Shown here: positions 32,388 through 44,787 of the stretch, piece by piece | How the letters are laid out: each line of letters begins with the position of its first letter | Position numbering within the stretch: the first letter of the stretch is position 1 | NCBI GenBank assembly: GCA_029532415.1 | Contig: JAQOTA010000052.1 | Span: 558,001-622,000 of the forward strand | Direction of reading: 5' to 3' | Source of the DNA: Marasmius tenuissimus | Lineage: Eukaryota; Basidiomycota; Agaricomycetes; Agaricales; Marasmiaceae | Length of the DNA: 64,000 nt | Notes under the pieces: model-generated | Told to the model about the DNA's origin: nothing | Databases searched by the model: none | What the model saw: only the letters and a program-made list of their open reading frames with translations | Made by a program: the position numbers and the translations under genes

Positions 32388-35169
32388 ATGTCCGCGAACA
32401 CTCCTCCTGCTTCAAGGTCTCCTAGTGCACAATCACCACCACCGCAGACACAAGAATCGACTCAGACGGCATCAGAAACCGAACGCGCCGTTCTCGAATA
32501 TCTTCGTTCTCGGGGCTACTCGAACGCAGAAAAGGCCCTTCTCCAGGCCATTGAAGATGGCCCCTCAGATGACAAGGGAAAGCAACCAGAGACGCTGAGC
32601 TCGGAAGAACTGGTCAAAACCCTCGCTGTGTTTGCCCAAACTCCGTCACGTCCTGGCGAAAATGCGTTGAAGGATTCAGGCACCGTAATATCAGAATTGA
32701 CGGCGATGGGGAATCCTTCAAATATTCAGAACCTCATTCAAAGCATAGCGTCCGTAGGCTCTGAAGATATTCTCTCGAATGACCACACGGATAAACAAGA
32801 AGGGTACAAGGAGCTCGAAGCATGGGTGGAAGGATCACTTGATATGTATCGAGTACGTCTCCAAATCATCGACACCCCCAACACTCACCACAACTTTCAT
32901 AAAGCCCGAATTCCGTCCCATTCTATTTCCTATCTTCTGTCACTTCTATCTTGACTTGATTCAAGACGGACACAAAGATGCAGGTCTGTGGCATCTCTTT
33001 CTCCCTCCCGAACGTACTTGACGCCTGATACAGCACTCAACTTCTTCTCCCTCTTTTCCCCACCGCTTGCGCACGCCCACTCTGCTACCCTACATCACCT
33101 CTCTACTTTACTGTTACCATCACACGTGCAATCCGATGAACTGGCACAACGATTTCGGGACGAGAAATATGTTATTCGGATGAGTCGCTCGGGTTTCAGC
33201 CTCCTCGTCGGTTGGCTCACAGAAGGTATGGGAGGCGAAGGACTTGGTGTGGGTCTAGGATTCTCCGGAGAGAAGGGAAAGAAGGGTCGGTCAGCGGTGA
33301 TGCGAGTGGTGAACAACCACCTTCGTTTCGACGGTAATTGTATCTCTCAGCGTATCATTCCGACCAGTTATGTTCATAGTCAACAATTCAGTAACTGCCT
33401 CCAATCCATCCTCTGTATTGCCGAGCGCTTGGGAGGAGTCCACCGGTTTACTAGCATCCCTGATTCCGCACGCAAATGGGACAAGTAGCAAGCTTAACAA
33501 CCCGCAAGCGTTCAACGTATCCAAAGGAGATTTGAAACTTGGACCGGCTCCCATGAACGAAGAACTTCGGACGGAGACTGAACGCGTCTTGCGGGAACAG
33601 GCCATGGTCGAGAGGGACCCTGCAGCTCAATACGACATGGCTTTCACAAGACCGCAGCCTTTGCCTGGAATGACAGCTCCATCTGAAGCAGATCTCTTGC
33701 CCAGACCCCCCAACTTCAAAACAATCGATGTCGAACGAGAAGTGAACACCGTTCGAGACGCCCGTAGGAAAATCAAGCTGGAACCCTCCACACTTCACTC
33801 CATCGATCCGAATTCCCCTCAAGCAAATGCGGCGCGTGCGCGAGCTTTACCTAGTATATGTGCTTACACGCTCCATGACGTCGCAGAAGGGTGAGGCTTC
33901 TTTCTCTACGTTATTTATGCCGTTCTCATATCGTTGTCCAGCGCGCCTTGCCTCACATTCTCCACCGACACGTCCTTGATGGCCGCCGGGTTCTCCGAGA
34001 GCTACATCCGAATATGGAGTCTCAAGGGAGAGAAACTTAGAGGCATGAGGAGTGATTTCTCCGCAAGCTCGATACGCGACTGTGAGCCGTCATCCTACGT
34101 TGCAAGTTGATTCTGGCATAACCTCTGCCGTAGCCGCCTCTCTCAAAAAGGTGAAAGAGAAGAAGGGTAGCTCAACAAGAAAGCTCATCGGCCACAGCGG
34201 ACCTGTGTACTCCGTCGATTTCGATCCCGTCAGTGGCTCGGGCGCTCCTCCGAAATACCTCTTGTCAGCTTCTGCCGATGGAACATCCCGATTGTGGTCT
34301 ATGGACACAATGTCAGATATTGTTGCCTTCCGCGGACACGAGAATCCCGTATGGGACGTCAAATGGAGTCCCATGGGCATATACTTCGCGACTGCGAGTC
34401 GAGATCGTACGGCCAGACTCTGGTCAACAGATAGAACAGGGTGTCTCAGGATTTATGCAGGCCATCTTGGCGACGTAGATGTGAGTTTGTCGATTTCACA
34501 CTTCCGAAAGGCACTGATATCTTTTCTTGAGTGTGTACAATTCCATCCCAATTCATTGTACCTGGCTACGGGTTCTAGTGACTGGACCGCCCGTTTGTGG
34601 GATGTTCAACGAGGTTCTTGTGTCCGCGTCTTCGTCGGTCACCAGGGGGCAGTAACGTCGATGGCAATGAGTCCAGATGGAAGGTACCTGGCTAGCGCAG
34701 GTGAGTGCTTGCGAGTAGCAATGTTGGATAAGGTGTGACGGTAGAACGTAGGAGAGGACCTGGCTATCAACCTGTGGGATCTTGGGTCGGGGAAACGGAT
34801 AAAAAAGATGACAGGACATACTGCTTCCATTTACAGCATGTCCTTCAGCGCGGAATCATCCTTGCTTGTTTCTGGCGGTGCTGACTGGACCGTTCGATGC
34901 TGGGATGTGAAGGGCGCTGGTGGCGCAAACACCAAATCGCGCGAGAACGGTACCAGCTATCCTGATGCGGCCGCAGAGAACGGGTCCTCGGGAAACTCAG
35001 ACTCGTGAGTTTTTTTATCCACCCGGAGTTGTTGTTTCTGAAGGTTTTCCGCAGGTCTGACCTACTTGCCACATTCCCCACAAAACGGACGCCAATAACC
35101 AACGTCCATTTCACTCCGCGGAATCTTTGCCTTGTCGGAGGGGTCTATCAACAGCCAGAGCTGCGGTAG
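32388..35169 (+). CDS. taf5: Transcription initiation factor TFIID subunit TAF5
   Basis: Multi-exon gene, start 32388, stop 35167-35169. A LisH motif (TERAVLEYLRSRGYSNAEKA) is followed by the TAF5 N-terminal domain (LEAWVEGSLDMYRPEF, LFPIFCHFYLDLIQ, ALNFFSLFSPPLAHAH, FRDEKYVIRMSRSGFSLLV). The C-terminal half is a WD40 propeller with at least six repeats, for example HSGPVYSVDFDP, GTSRLWSMD, NPVWDVKWSP, TARLWSTD, SVRC-like DWTVRCWDV. The propeller end SDLLATFPTKRTPITNVHFT is a conserved TAF5/TAF90 element. The protein serves in TFIID and, in many fungi, in SAGA. Splices were checked at 33895, 34083 and 35007 and keep frame. Confidence 0.93.
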
Positions 35170-35371
35170 CAAAGTAGTTACTCATGTGTATTATAATCTC
35201 TATCTGTGCATGTAAGATACTGGCCCATCCGGTAGTTTCGTTCCAGCAAGATCTTCACCGTCGGCTATTCCTCAACCTGTCAGGGGCACAGCCACCGGAA
35301 GCGTTCTCTTAACGAAAATGTCATCGTACGACTTGGATGTCCCTTCTCGGTCGTTCGCTCTCCCAGTCTAA

Positions 35372-36876
35372 ATGTCAAAACCAAGACCCATAATCGTGGT
35401 CACCGGTGCCAACGGGTAAGCAGTCTTTTCCTCTCCTCCCTATCTCTCTGTAAAAGCTGAGCTTTACAAGTGGAGTAGGATTTGGAATATGCCAACGGCT
35501 GTTATTCCAGCTTTCGGAGGTTTCACCTTTAGATGCTCACCTACGACCTGCTGGGGAACACAAGGAGGTCAAAGAAAAGCGGAAATGACGACCAGCTTGC
35601 ACCGTGCGACGGGCTGACGCTGATCCTTGCATGTCGAAACGCGAAACGCGCGGAAACTGCGAAGGAAAAGTTGTTGAGGTTATTGGATGGGTATGTCGCG
35701 AAACTCCAGATGAAGCCGGCTACGACGGGCACGCGGAGACCTTCCGAAGCAATTTGAGGGTAGAGATATACGAGCTGGATCTGGGCATGTTGAGCACGGT
35801 TACAAAATTCGCGTCAGAGGTTGCAGAGAAGTACCTATTCGCCTTTTCTCCCTCGTGTCTTCGCGTACTAACAGGGAGATGACAGACATGGATATGTTTC
35901 TCATCTCATATGCAATGCGGGGGTAGCAACGTTCAACAAGATTGATTGGCTCAAGGCCGCAAAACAGTTTCTCGTCACGCCCTTCGGTGCAGTCACTACA
36001 CCAATGTTCTACAGCGAAACCTGGGGTGAAGTCAGCCTGGATGGGTATGGGTGGGTATGGCAATGTAACGTTTTCGGCCACTACTTCCTGGTACGCGTCG
36101 CTCCTCCCTTCGTGTCTTACAAATTGATATTCACATTCCCAGTTCCGTGAACTCCAATCCCTCCTTCGATCACCCAAATACCCTGCAAGTACCCGCATTA
36201 TATGGACCTCTTCGCTGAAAGCCCTCCCACAATACGACCCCGAAGATTGGCAACTCAAGCTCACCCAAAATCCATACAGCTCGTCCAAATACCAGACCGA
36301 GCTAATCGCGACACACCTCGACCGTTTAGAGCTCCGGAAATCGCCAGAAGAAAAACGGATACGACATTTTATATCCCACCCAAGTGTCTGTCACACGAAT
36401 ATCGATTTGAACTTGATACCGCCGATACTACACCACGTTAAATTCCTCGTTTTTCATCTCGTACGTGTCCCTTCTTTCTCGGTTGCATATGAGCCTATTG
36501 ATTACTGACTCCGTCCTTCTCATTAATGCAGGTACGACTGTTAGGCTCAATATACCATCCCATATCTTTCGATAAGGGGGCGCTGGCTGCGGTTTGGCTC
36601 TCTATAATCTCGTTATCGTCGATTTCTACGATGTTCGTCTCCACCCCCATCACCGCTGAAAACGGGACCACCAACAAAGGCACCTCTCGACCTCCCGTCA
36701 AGTTTGGTTCATGTTGCGGTAGATGGGGGGACCCTTTGGTCGGATTACAGCCCATAGAGTGCTGGGATGCCGAAGAAGCTGAAAGGTTGGTAAGGAAGTG
36801 CGAGGAAACGTACAAGAAGGAGAAGGAGCATCAGAGGTGGAGACCGCAGCCTGAAACGGCGAGCGAGAGGATGTGA
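35372..36876 (+). CDS. erg27: 3-keto sterol reductase Erg27, with local frame breaks
   Basis: The first exon (35372-35415) carries VVTGANG; the second opens at 35471 with GGVGFGICQRLLFQL, a Rossmann glycine motif. Other blocks are DGLTLILACRNAKRAETAKE, IYELDLGMLSTVTKFA, GYVSHLICNAGVATFNKIDW, NVFGHYF, RIIWTSSLKALPQYDPEDWQ and the SDR active site NPYSSSKYQTELIATH (Tyr-x3-Lys intact). The C-terminal half contains HHVKFLVFHLVRLLGSIYHP. Erg27 reduces the 3-keto group during C-4 demethylation in ergosterol synthesis at the ER. The reading frame changes twice between about 35533 and 35760. The first change has no plausible intron; the second may be a 60-nt intron or an indel. Confidence 0.82.
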
Positions 36877-37280
36877 TTTCCAAGTGCTAGATTGGGTAGC
36901 TTTCGCATGTCTCTAGAATGTATGACACTTAGACTCTTGACTCGTACATCGTTTTCTATGACTGGTCGGTTGGGCCGGCACGTCTCTAATAACAATCAAG
37001 TGAGAGAAAGGCCACTGGTTTATTGTCTAGGTGCTCCTGGGTGTTACTAGAGGCCACTGGCCCATAACGCGTCGCGAGTCACGAAGAGGCAAGGAACCTA
37101 CACGTGACATCATTTCTTGCCGGCTGTCATTAAGCCTTCGCGCGGCTGGGCCTCCACTTGGTCCCTCACACCGACATCCACCATATACCTTTTGTATTCA
37201 TCTCTTTAAACATCGAACGACAGGAATAGTAAGGCTACATCTCACGAACTTTCTGACTTATTTTCACCCTTGAGTTCTAG
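36877..37280. other. Intergenic region, 0.4 kb
   Basis: Between erg27 and the next plus-strand gene; presumably terminator and promoter. Nothing specific recognised. Confidence 0.35.
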
Positions 37281-38160
37281 ATGGACGACATAGCTATGGA
37301 CGACGTTCAGATGACTGGCACAACATCACAACTACAGGCGCAAACTACACAGAATCCACCTTCAGATGCTAGCAATATACAGCGTGAGTACCTCATATGC
37401 ATCTCTATCTTCGACTGTAACGAATGGCTCTCTTACACCAGCAACTATCCCGATAGCCCGCGAAAATTTCCGCGACATTCAAGTTAAAGTACACATCCGA
37501 AGACCTGAACGAGATTCTTGGGTGTATATGGGACGAGGTCTCGTCAGTCAGGAGGTTCATGGTCACTCATCTCGTGTCGGTACGCGACGGGTTTCCTTTG
37601 CCACTTGTGCATGCCCTCTAATGACCACCCGTTTTGCCCCCATTCTATATAGTCGTTCGCACACTTAACACGAACAAGTTGATAACGCAATTCGGAGAGG
37701 TATCTATGCATCCTCCACGAAGTTCTCCGATGCTTACAGCTCCTGTCGATTAGGGCTCCGATCTGCAAGCAGAGAAGAGGGGCAACTTCGTAGTAATCGG
37801 TTGTGTAGAGGACGGTGGAGTGGTTTCATGGTCTCTGAACGTGGGTACATGTCTTCTCCTTACTGCGCGTCTCTCATCTCTCTTCAGGCATTGAACAACT
37901 CAGAAACACTACGCCTTTTGGCTAGCATTGAACTCGCATGTTACAAATGCAAAAACGTGTTGACGGATCCCCGAATGGCGATGCGGGGCCGTAGGAAGAT
38001 TGAACGTATTATTAAGGAAGACAGACGAAGAAGACATAAGAGGCGGAAAGAGCAGGACGCATTAATCGACGCCTTCGCGAAACAGGACCTCAGTGGTGGT
38101 AGTGCTGGTGACGAACCTGCCCCAGCCGACACTGATGCACAACCGCCGACACATGCCTGA
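37281..38160 (+). CDS. Conserved-looking protein of unknown function
   Basis: Five exons (37281-37383, 37442-37579, 37653-37699, 37754-37840, 37888-38160) give 215 residues. After a short Met/Asp-rich start comes a compact region of alternating strands (VKVHIRRPERDSWVYMGRG, HGHSSRVVVRTLNTNKLIT, NFVVIGCVEDGGVVSWSLN) ending in a helix (LNNSETLRLLASIELACYKC). This pattern resembles a PH/EVH1 or RanBP1-like fold, which is inference. A basic helix (RRKIERIIKEDRRRRHKRRK) and an acidic Pro-rich tail follow. Every intron keeps phase, so the model is firm even though the function is not known to me. Confidence 0.75.
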
Positions 38161-39541
38161 AACCCTTGTCCGCTGCATTTTCTTGCGTCAACACCTATGT
38201 CCGACGGCTTTACCTATGTACTCCTCTAATAGATTCCTTTGGGACCCTTGTATTACATTGCTGCAACGAATCTATCTATTTTTATGCTTTCATTACAGAA
38301 GAGCTACGCGGGTCGTCTGATACACTTGGACTTAGAGTGGAATCAAGGCACCAATGGTATGTTGAGAATAACTGAGTGATAGGGAGAGGGCTATCCGGAG
38401 GGTTGGTTTCCCCTCCCCGCGATAATTAGCTCTGGGGAAGTGTACTAAGTAGCTTTCTCGCTCGGATACGACGGGTCTCAACAAAGTGGATATAAGTTGT
38501 GGCGTCCTAATACTATAGTGACGGTCGGTAATGCAGGTGCGGTAAAACGAACTCTGTGTGTCCCTTTGCTGGGGTCAAGGTTCCCTCTCGACGGTCTGTC
38601 CCCTGTATCGTCCAACCGATTGCTCGGTCCCTGGCCTCCAAGTGAGCGTCCTCACGTTAACGATCATGCTTTCAGCACGATGGTTGGTAGATAGAAACGG
38701 TGGGCGGGAAGGATCATTGTGAGGGACGATGTGACACTGGATCCACTGCTTCCCGCAACTGTTCTAGAAAGTCATCGTATGCAGTCAGCTGGGATCAACG
38801 CGTCATGCATCCTGAGTACTTGATTTCTCAAGACATTACAACCCATGTATTTCGTTGAAGAGTGGACAAACCATGGATGCAGCCACAAGTCGAACATTTG
38901 GCTCGAGGTCGTCGCGCTTTTTCGACTCGACCCGACGTGTTGATTGACACATCGAACCTGAAATTCTTGCAAATGATCCTCCGCAGCCATGAGTGGTCCT
39001 CGAAAGAGGTAACAAATACTAGGAATTACCCTTCCAGTGGCACCAGTCCTGATAAGAGTGACGGTGAAACTATGCGGCTTCAGCCTCTGGCTCTTTCGGG
39101 ACCCCAGAATCGGTCAGTGGTTCGTTGTGGCGCTGGTATTCATCTACGCCAACCATGCTCTGGCAACTTATTTCCCGTGTCCTTACGGGACCGAGCCTCG
39201 ACGACGAACCAGCAATCGATTAGGATCGAGCATGTCGTTCGCTGAGGCACACGACAAGTCCACCGGAGCGGGGCTGAGAAACTGCCGGTGAAACGCCAAG
39301 ACGAAACGTCGAGAGGCGGAGCAGGGACCGAGATAGGTCGGATCGCGTCCAAACAGCATGAATCCAGAGCAAAAGTAGTTGAAGGACCGGAAGAACTGGC
39401 AGACCGACATTGCGGCTAGTATATTCTACACAGGATATAGAGACGTACAGATGGCTGTAATGATGAAAGTTCATAGATAGCGGTATATTAGGGCTGCAGT
39501 CGACACATACAAGATGAAGTATTCTTGGGTCCTGAGCACGC
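38161..39541. other. Intergenic region, 1.4 kb, no supported gene
   Basis: Contains several short frames on both strands (longest plus frame 38862-39245) with no motif, no clean splice pairs and no tRNA-like sequence. It lies between the 3' ends of convergent genes. Nothing functional recognised. Confidence 0.4.
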
Positions 39542-41056
39542 CTAGCGAGGTTTGCGTTCTGAATACATGGGAGGTAGTTCAACTACCTCCTCTTCTTCCC
39601 GCGGAACATCTTCAGCATCAGTGTGTAAAACGAACCGTGACGGTTTGTAGGACGATACGCCAGCCATTGCCGATTTTCTTTGTGCCGATGTCGAGGGTGC
39701 TGCTGTACTTTGTTGTGCAGTGAAGGGATGAATTTCCGTCGCTGGGTGCGACGTGTCATAGGAATGTGACACGGATCCGTGCTGTTGGCTTCGAACGTCA
39801 ACCTCCGAACCGGATGAGAAGGGATTGGACCCGTAAGGGGCCGGAGTGGGTTGTTCAGCCAGTAGTGCTGGGTCGGAGGGATCAAATTCGGGGCGTAATC
39901 TTCGAGGAGGCCCTCCGTAACCATGTCCGTCGTCCCAGTCCCTGATATCTTGCGAGCGGGATTTATTCCGTCGCAAGAAGAACAGGCCTAATGTGATTGC
40001 CACAGCAAGGAAAACCAAACCCCCAATCACGGTGCCAGCAATTGCGCCAATGGAGGTAGAGGACCTATTGGAAGGGGAGGAACCCGTGTCTGCGCCAGAG
40101 GAAGTTGGAGAAGAGGGCGTTGACATTGTGGAGGAAGGTGAGTTCGAGTCTATGCAAGAGGCGTCGTCAGAGGCACCGACAACTTTCAAGTCGGAGCTTC
40201 CTCCCTGGCGTCCTTGAGAGTCAACCAATGCGAAAACGATAGAAGTGCCATTGAACACATTGGTGACCCAATCGAAACTATTCGAATTGGCGGGTGGTTT
40301 GAGAATGAAGGGAGTGCCTCCCGGTATGATACCCTATGGTGGAAAAGGATGAAAACAGCGGCGCACAGGTAGCTCCGGGATAACTCACAAGGATGGTCAC
40401 CGGCGGTCTGGCATTTGAGTAAGCGCTGAATGTGAATCGTCTGTTTAAATTTAAGTTGAGCGCTTCAGTATGTGTTCCCAAGGCTATTTGAGGCTCCAAT
40501 ACCTGCACTGCGTCAACGCTGAGTTGAGTTCGAAAGTAAAGTCGACACCTAACAAGCCAGATATTAGATACTCGAGAAAATAGAAACATGGAATGACCCT
40601 CACCTGGGTCGGTGGTGTTGCAACGCCCCCCTTTTGAAGATTCCGCATTCAACACCTCAGTACTACCCCCAGAGCCGAACCCTGTCCCGTCTGACATCGT
40701 GATAATAAACTTTTGGTCCTTGGGAAATGGTAATTGTGTAGAGAAAGTGCCCTGGCCATCTTTGAAGGAGGATTCAGGGATTGAGATGTTTCTCGGTGTA
40801 CCGAAGACCTGATGGGTAATCAGTTCCTGGATATCGCAAAAGAAGAGATGGCGCTCACAGGTATCAAAAGAGCGTAGAAGGGTCCCGAGCCACCTAAGAA
40901 CCTTCAGGAATATTGTCAGATACGTTGAAAGTTGTGCTCACCGGTCCATGAAAGGCTGAGATCGTCGCACTCTGTTGGCGTCCCGTGGGTGAAACTGAAG
41001 GCGCTTACGATAGCCGTCCAATAAATAAAAAAGATTGAAGTGGTAAACAGCAGCAT
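39542..41056 (-). CDS. Single-pass membrane protein with Ser/Thr-rich ectodomain
   Basis: Multi-exon gene. I start it at Met 41056, which opens a signal peptide (MLL FTTSIFFIYWTAIVSAF); an in-frame Met at 41212 would put 52 residues before it. The ectodomain has FTHGTPTECDDLSLSW, PVFGTPRNISIPESSF and MSDGTGFGSGGSTEVLN, then a Ser/Thr/Pro stalk. One membrane helix (AIAGTVIGGLVFLAVAITLG) is followed by basic FFLRRNKSR and a tail of about 130 residues rich in Pro and Ser ending ELPPMYSERKPR. The layout suggests a cell-wall or surface sensor of the Mid2/Skg6 kind, but I cannot show homology. Confidence 0.75.
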
Positions 41057-41318
41057 GAAGGCGAACGAAAGAAGAGGGATGCACAACGAATATCGAACGG
41101 GATGAGGGGGAGTCGAAGATTGGGGGAAAATGAAGGCGTTGCGGATAAACGTTAGACGGCAACGGCGACTGGAGACCGAATTCGGAATTTGGAATGGAAT
41201 ATTCCCAGCCACATTTTACTGCCAGCTGTTAAGTACCACCTACACATGATACGCCTACACATTGTGAGTCTCGAGACCAGGCTATGACATTTGATGCACG
41301 CATACATGACAACCGCAG

Positions 41319-41504
41319 TTACCGTAACATTTTATTTAAACAGGAGTCTGCAGCTGATTGATATTGTTGGTTTAATCCGTCTAATCTACTGTCGATCCCC
41401 AGTTGCTTCAAGACGGGCTTGAGTCGGAATACACCCAATGTTCTCAATAATTCTGATTCTCGAACAATATTTCTACCGGCGGAAAAAAGTATCTCGGGAC
41501 TCAA
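41319..41504 (-). pseudogene. Possible hAT transposase C-terminal remnant
   Basis: A 61-codon frame opens SPEILFSAGRNIVRESELLR, which resembles the hAT dimerisation motif (E.LFS.AG ... R..L). It has no intact domain around it and directly abuts the inverted-repeat element. The assignment rests on one short motif. Confidence 0.25.
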
Positions 41505-41512
41505 AACTATTC

Positions 41513-41861
41513 CAGCTATTTAAGAATCCCTAGCATATTTTCGCACAACTCCAGGAATTTGATCTGTTGACATGCCAAACACGACCACGTGCGGATATTC
41601 CCAAACTGGTATTTTCTGGGAAGGTGTGCTTTGCTCGCACCCACTTTGAGGCAGAGGGAGTTGATCAAATGAAGATTCGGGTGATTCTAGTAGACAATAG
41701 TAGCTCAACGGGAGTCAAATCGAAGAGGTACGGGTGGTTTCGAGGCGGAAAAGGAAAATAATAAACCAATTTCGGGTTATTTGCACGTGCAATTGTTTGG
41801 CGTGTCAACAGATCAAGTTCCTGGAGTTGTGCGAAAATATGCTAGGGATTCTTAATAGCTG
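41513..41861. mobile_element. MITE-like element with 68-bp terminal inverted repeats
   Basis: Bases 41513-41580 match the reverse complement of 41795-41861 with about 65 of 68 positions identical (one indel and two transitions). Both ends read CAGCTATT. Weaker inverted similarity runs some 40 bp further inward on each side. The spacer of about 215 bp has no coding frame of note. Size and structure fit a non-autonomous DNA transposon; I found no clear target-site duplication in the flanks. Confidence 0.7.
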
Positions 41862-42122
41862 TCAAGCGAGGCTAGCTATCTCGCGATTATGGCACGCGAT
41901 GTGCATCCGTTGCCGGGTTGCAGTGATGGATGCATCAAGCAGTCAAGAAAACCAGTACAGCTTGAAGGCTATAGATCCTATATTTACTTTACATTGTGCT
42001 GGAAGAGATATATGGTCGAGGTTCGGAGTGAGAAGATTTCGTGAAAGTTAGACGTGAGATATTGTTGAACATGGTAGACCTAGAACAAAACTCAATGTCA
42101 CGATCATTGAGGCCAAATCTGA

Positions 42123-43962
42123 TTAGCTGCCTCCACGAGTAGCGTCAACTTCATCTTTTGCTCCTAGATCGCGCGTGCGAAGCTGGGTAAGTTTCTCGTT
42201 CGGACCTCTGTCAGTGCACATACCTCCTCTGTGATAGGATTGCCCTCCCATGTGGAAGCAAAACCGCATTGCGGGCTGATGCATAACCTGACACAAGCGG
42301 GTGAGATGTCATGAAATGCAGCGCTTCGAAACGGCTTGGCCTCACTGATTCAAAGCTTCCTCCTTGGACCGAGTCCCGCTGCGGGCCATCGCTTCAGCTG
42401 CTTTATGGACTCGTTCTTTCAGTTCTTCAATAGTTTCCACCTGGTACGTGGTGAAAAGATGAGTTGAGCATTATCAAAAACGTTATTATCTCCTACCTGG
42501 CCGTTCTTGGTGGTGACGAGACCCAAGACCACAGTCTTATTCCTCGGTACATGCTTTAGGGGCTCAAAAGTACCACTTCGTTCGTCGTCGTACTCCAGCT
42601 GTAATTTGATAAATGTCAGTTTTACTTCGGAGCATTTGTGATAGCAACGTACGTATAGAGCGTCCACGTCTAGTTTGTGGAAGACTTCTCCGATCGGTTC
42701 ATATCCGCCGGCGCAGAAATGTTGGCCCTGGTTAAGGAAGAGTCAGAAGGAAGCTGAGGCGCGTAAATCAAAAGCCTCACCCTGTAGTTCCCTCTACAGA
42801 TATGGAGACTGATGGTCAAGTCTTCGGGACGGCCCTCGGTACAAACATTGATTGCGCGGATGTACGTGTTTAACAACGCCTGTGGGTCTACACCTATTTC
42901 TTGCATTCCTTCGGCAGTGCCTGGGTGGCAGAAAAATGCAAATGTGGGATCGTCGATCTGAATGTGTCCTGTAGGCCATTAAGCCAGTGATTCGTCTCCT
43001 GGAGAGAAATCAAACCTACGACATCCAAGATCATACAGTTCCTTAAATTCGGCGCGATAAGCAACCCCCAAGTCATCGAAGTACTCATCTGGGAATTATG
43101 CGTGAAACCAAGGGGCGAATGAGTGTAGCCGGAGACACCGACCGTCATTTTTGTAGACGTTCAGATCATAGGTCTGATCGCTTCCATGGCGCTGGTGGAA
43201 CCATGTAGGAGCACATACGTTAACCTTGATGTTTTCCACGTCCTGTGCAGGAAGAATTTAAGCATAACGTGGGAAGGTGAGCGAATTCCACGACAAACCT
43301 CCGGTGGCACGACACTCTTCGTGAACTTGAATTGATCCACATAGAAAGGTTTTGTCCGCTTGATTTTTCCCTACGGGAATGCAAATAGAGGGGTTACCAA
43401 TGTATCAATGTAAACAAAAAAAGGAAACACGCACGTTGCAGTAGATCGAAGGGAAATGCGGAACACCAGATGCTTGCATGAACCCAATAAACGAGATATA
43501 TTTCTGATGATCAAGTCATGAGATTGCAACCCGATGGAGGTCTCCTGAGATCATCGGCACACCTTGAACTCAGTTATGGGACCTACGAAGGAGTTGTGTC
43601 AGACTCGCTAAATTTCTGAGAGCCCGAACCTACGTTCTGGTACGAAGACCATCCCCTCCAATTTATCGAATGCCCCTTCGAAGAATTGCCCCCTTGCGTG
43701 TAAATATCAGGATCGAAGATTGGTCCACCAAAAAAATCGAAACGTACCGCCTCATTTCGCCGTCTGTGATCGTCTTAATTCCGAGTTCTTTCTGCATTGC
43801 AACGACCTGCCTCACGGCGTCATCCGCCGGTCCCTTGAGGTCACTCTCCACGCACTTCCCTTCTTCGAGAAGATTGCGTTGGTCATAGAGTGCCTTGGGC
43901 CGAAGGAGGGAGCCAACGTGCTCAGCACGGAAGGGAGGGTTGCGATGCAAACTCCGGGTCAT
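42123..43962 (-). CDS. MetE-like (cobalamin-independent methionine synthase C-domain) protein
   Basis: Many-exon gene, start 43962, stop 42123. The protein opens FRAEHVGSLLRPKALYDQRN and has KELGIKTITDGEMRR, RHIQIDDPTFAFFCHPG, LTISLHICRGNYR, FEPLKHVPRNKTVVLGLV and LCISPQCGFASTWEGNP. The zinc ligands of the MetE C-terminal barrel appear kept: His and Cys in HICRGN and Cys in PQCGFA, with a Glu in LEYDDE as the probable fourth. It is about half the length of full MetE and lacks the N-terminal barrel, so it belongs to the UROD/MetE-like single-barrel group. Substrate is uncertain; methyl transfer to a thiol is inferred from the ligands. Confidence 0.85.
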
Positions 43963-44787
43963 AGTCAAAAGAATAGAAGGTGCAGGGAGAGAATGAGGGA
44001 GGGAGGTAGGGTTTCGGGAGGTGAATTTACTGTGACCCTTTTATTGCGCAAGCTGACCGAACGTAATGGAGCACGGATAATTGAGAATGAGAAGCAATGG
44101 GAGCCAAGATTTGGAAAATTCAGATCCAGCATGATATCTTAATGATATCCGATTCTCGTGCACCCCGAAGTCTGAGTCCAGGATATCAGAAAGCCGACAT
44201 CAAAGTGTCAAGGACGTCACTGAAAAGGGGTCGACCGCCGGCTGGAAAACGAGGAGCACCGCGTAGAAATAACTGGAAATGAGCGCTATTGTCAATGTAT
44301 GGGAGGTTCGAAAGCCACGGAGTGAGTGAAGCAGTTGAAGAACCCACGATTGGGTCGAAATAGCGTTGTTCATATTGTCATAGAACGACCGGCAAGTTCA
44401 GGATACGCCGCCCAAAGGCTATTTATTGAGCAGCTACACCATGCTGAATCCGACAGCACCCACGAAGAACCAAGTTATAATCAGGTTGGGACTCAGGATC
44501 GGGTCGATATCAACGGGAGTATTCGCACAAGTTCGTCTGCCTTCCCACGAGCGATCCGCCCAAACCGCTAAACTTTGCATACCAAACTCGGTAGTATTAC
44601 GTCAGCTTTCCTTTCGGAATATGCCGAGGAACTGAGCAGTTGTTTCCCAAGCCACCCAGTCTCGATTTGGACACTATACTCAATCTACCGCCACCAACTT
44701 CGACGACTTCAAGACATCAAGGTATGTTACTGCGACGTCTAATTTGAGTCGTATTTCACGAACTAACGTATCTCTCAGAACTGAAGG
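43963..44787. other. Divergent intergenic region, MetE-like / eL13
   Basis: Promoters of both flanking genes should lie here. Short frames are present but have no motif. No repeat or RNA gene recognised. Confidence 0.4.

Noticed and set aside
35520..35532. A 13-nt GT...AG stretch in erg27 that would restore frame
   Set aside because: Far too short for a fungal spliceosomal intron; an indel is more likely.
38440..38700. Possible structured RNA or tRNA in the 1.4-kb gap
   Set aside because: No T-loop consensus, acceptor stem or box A/B pair could be found by eye.
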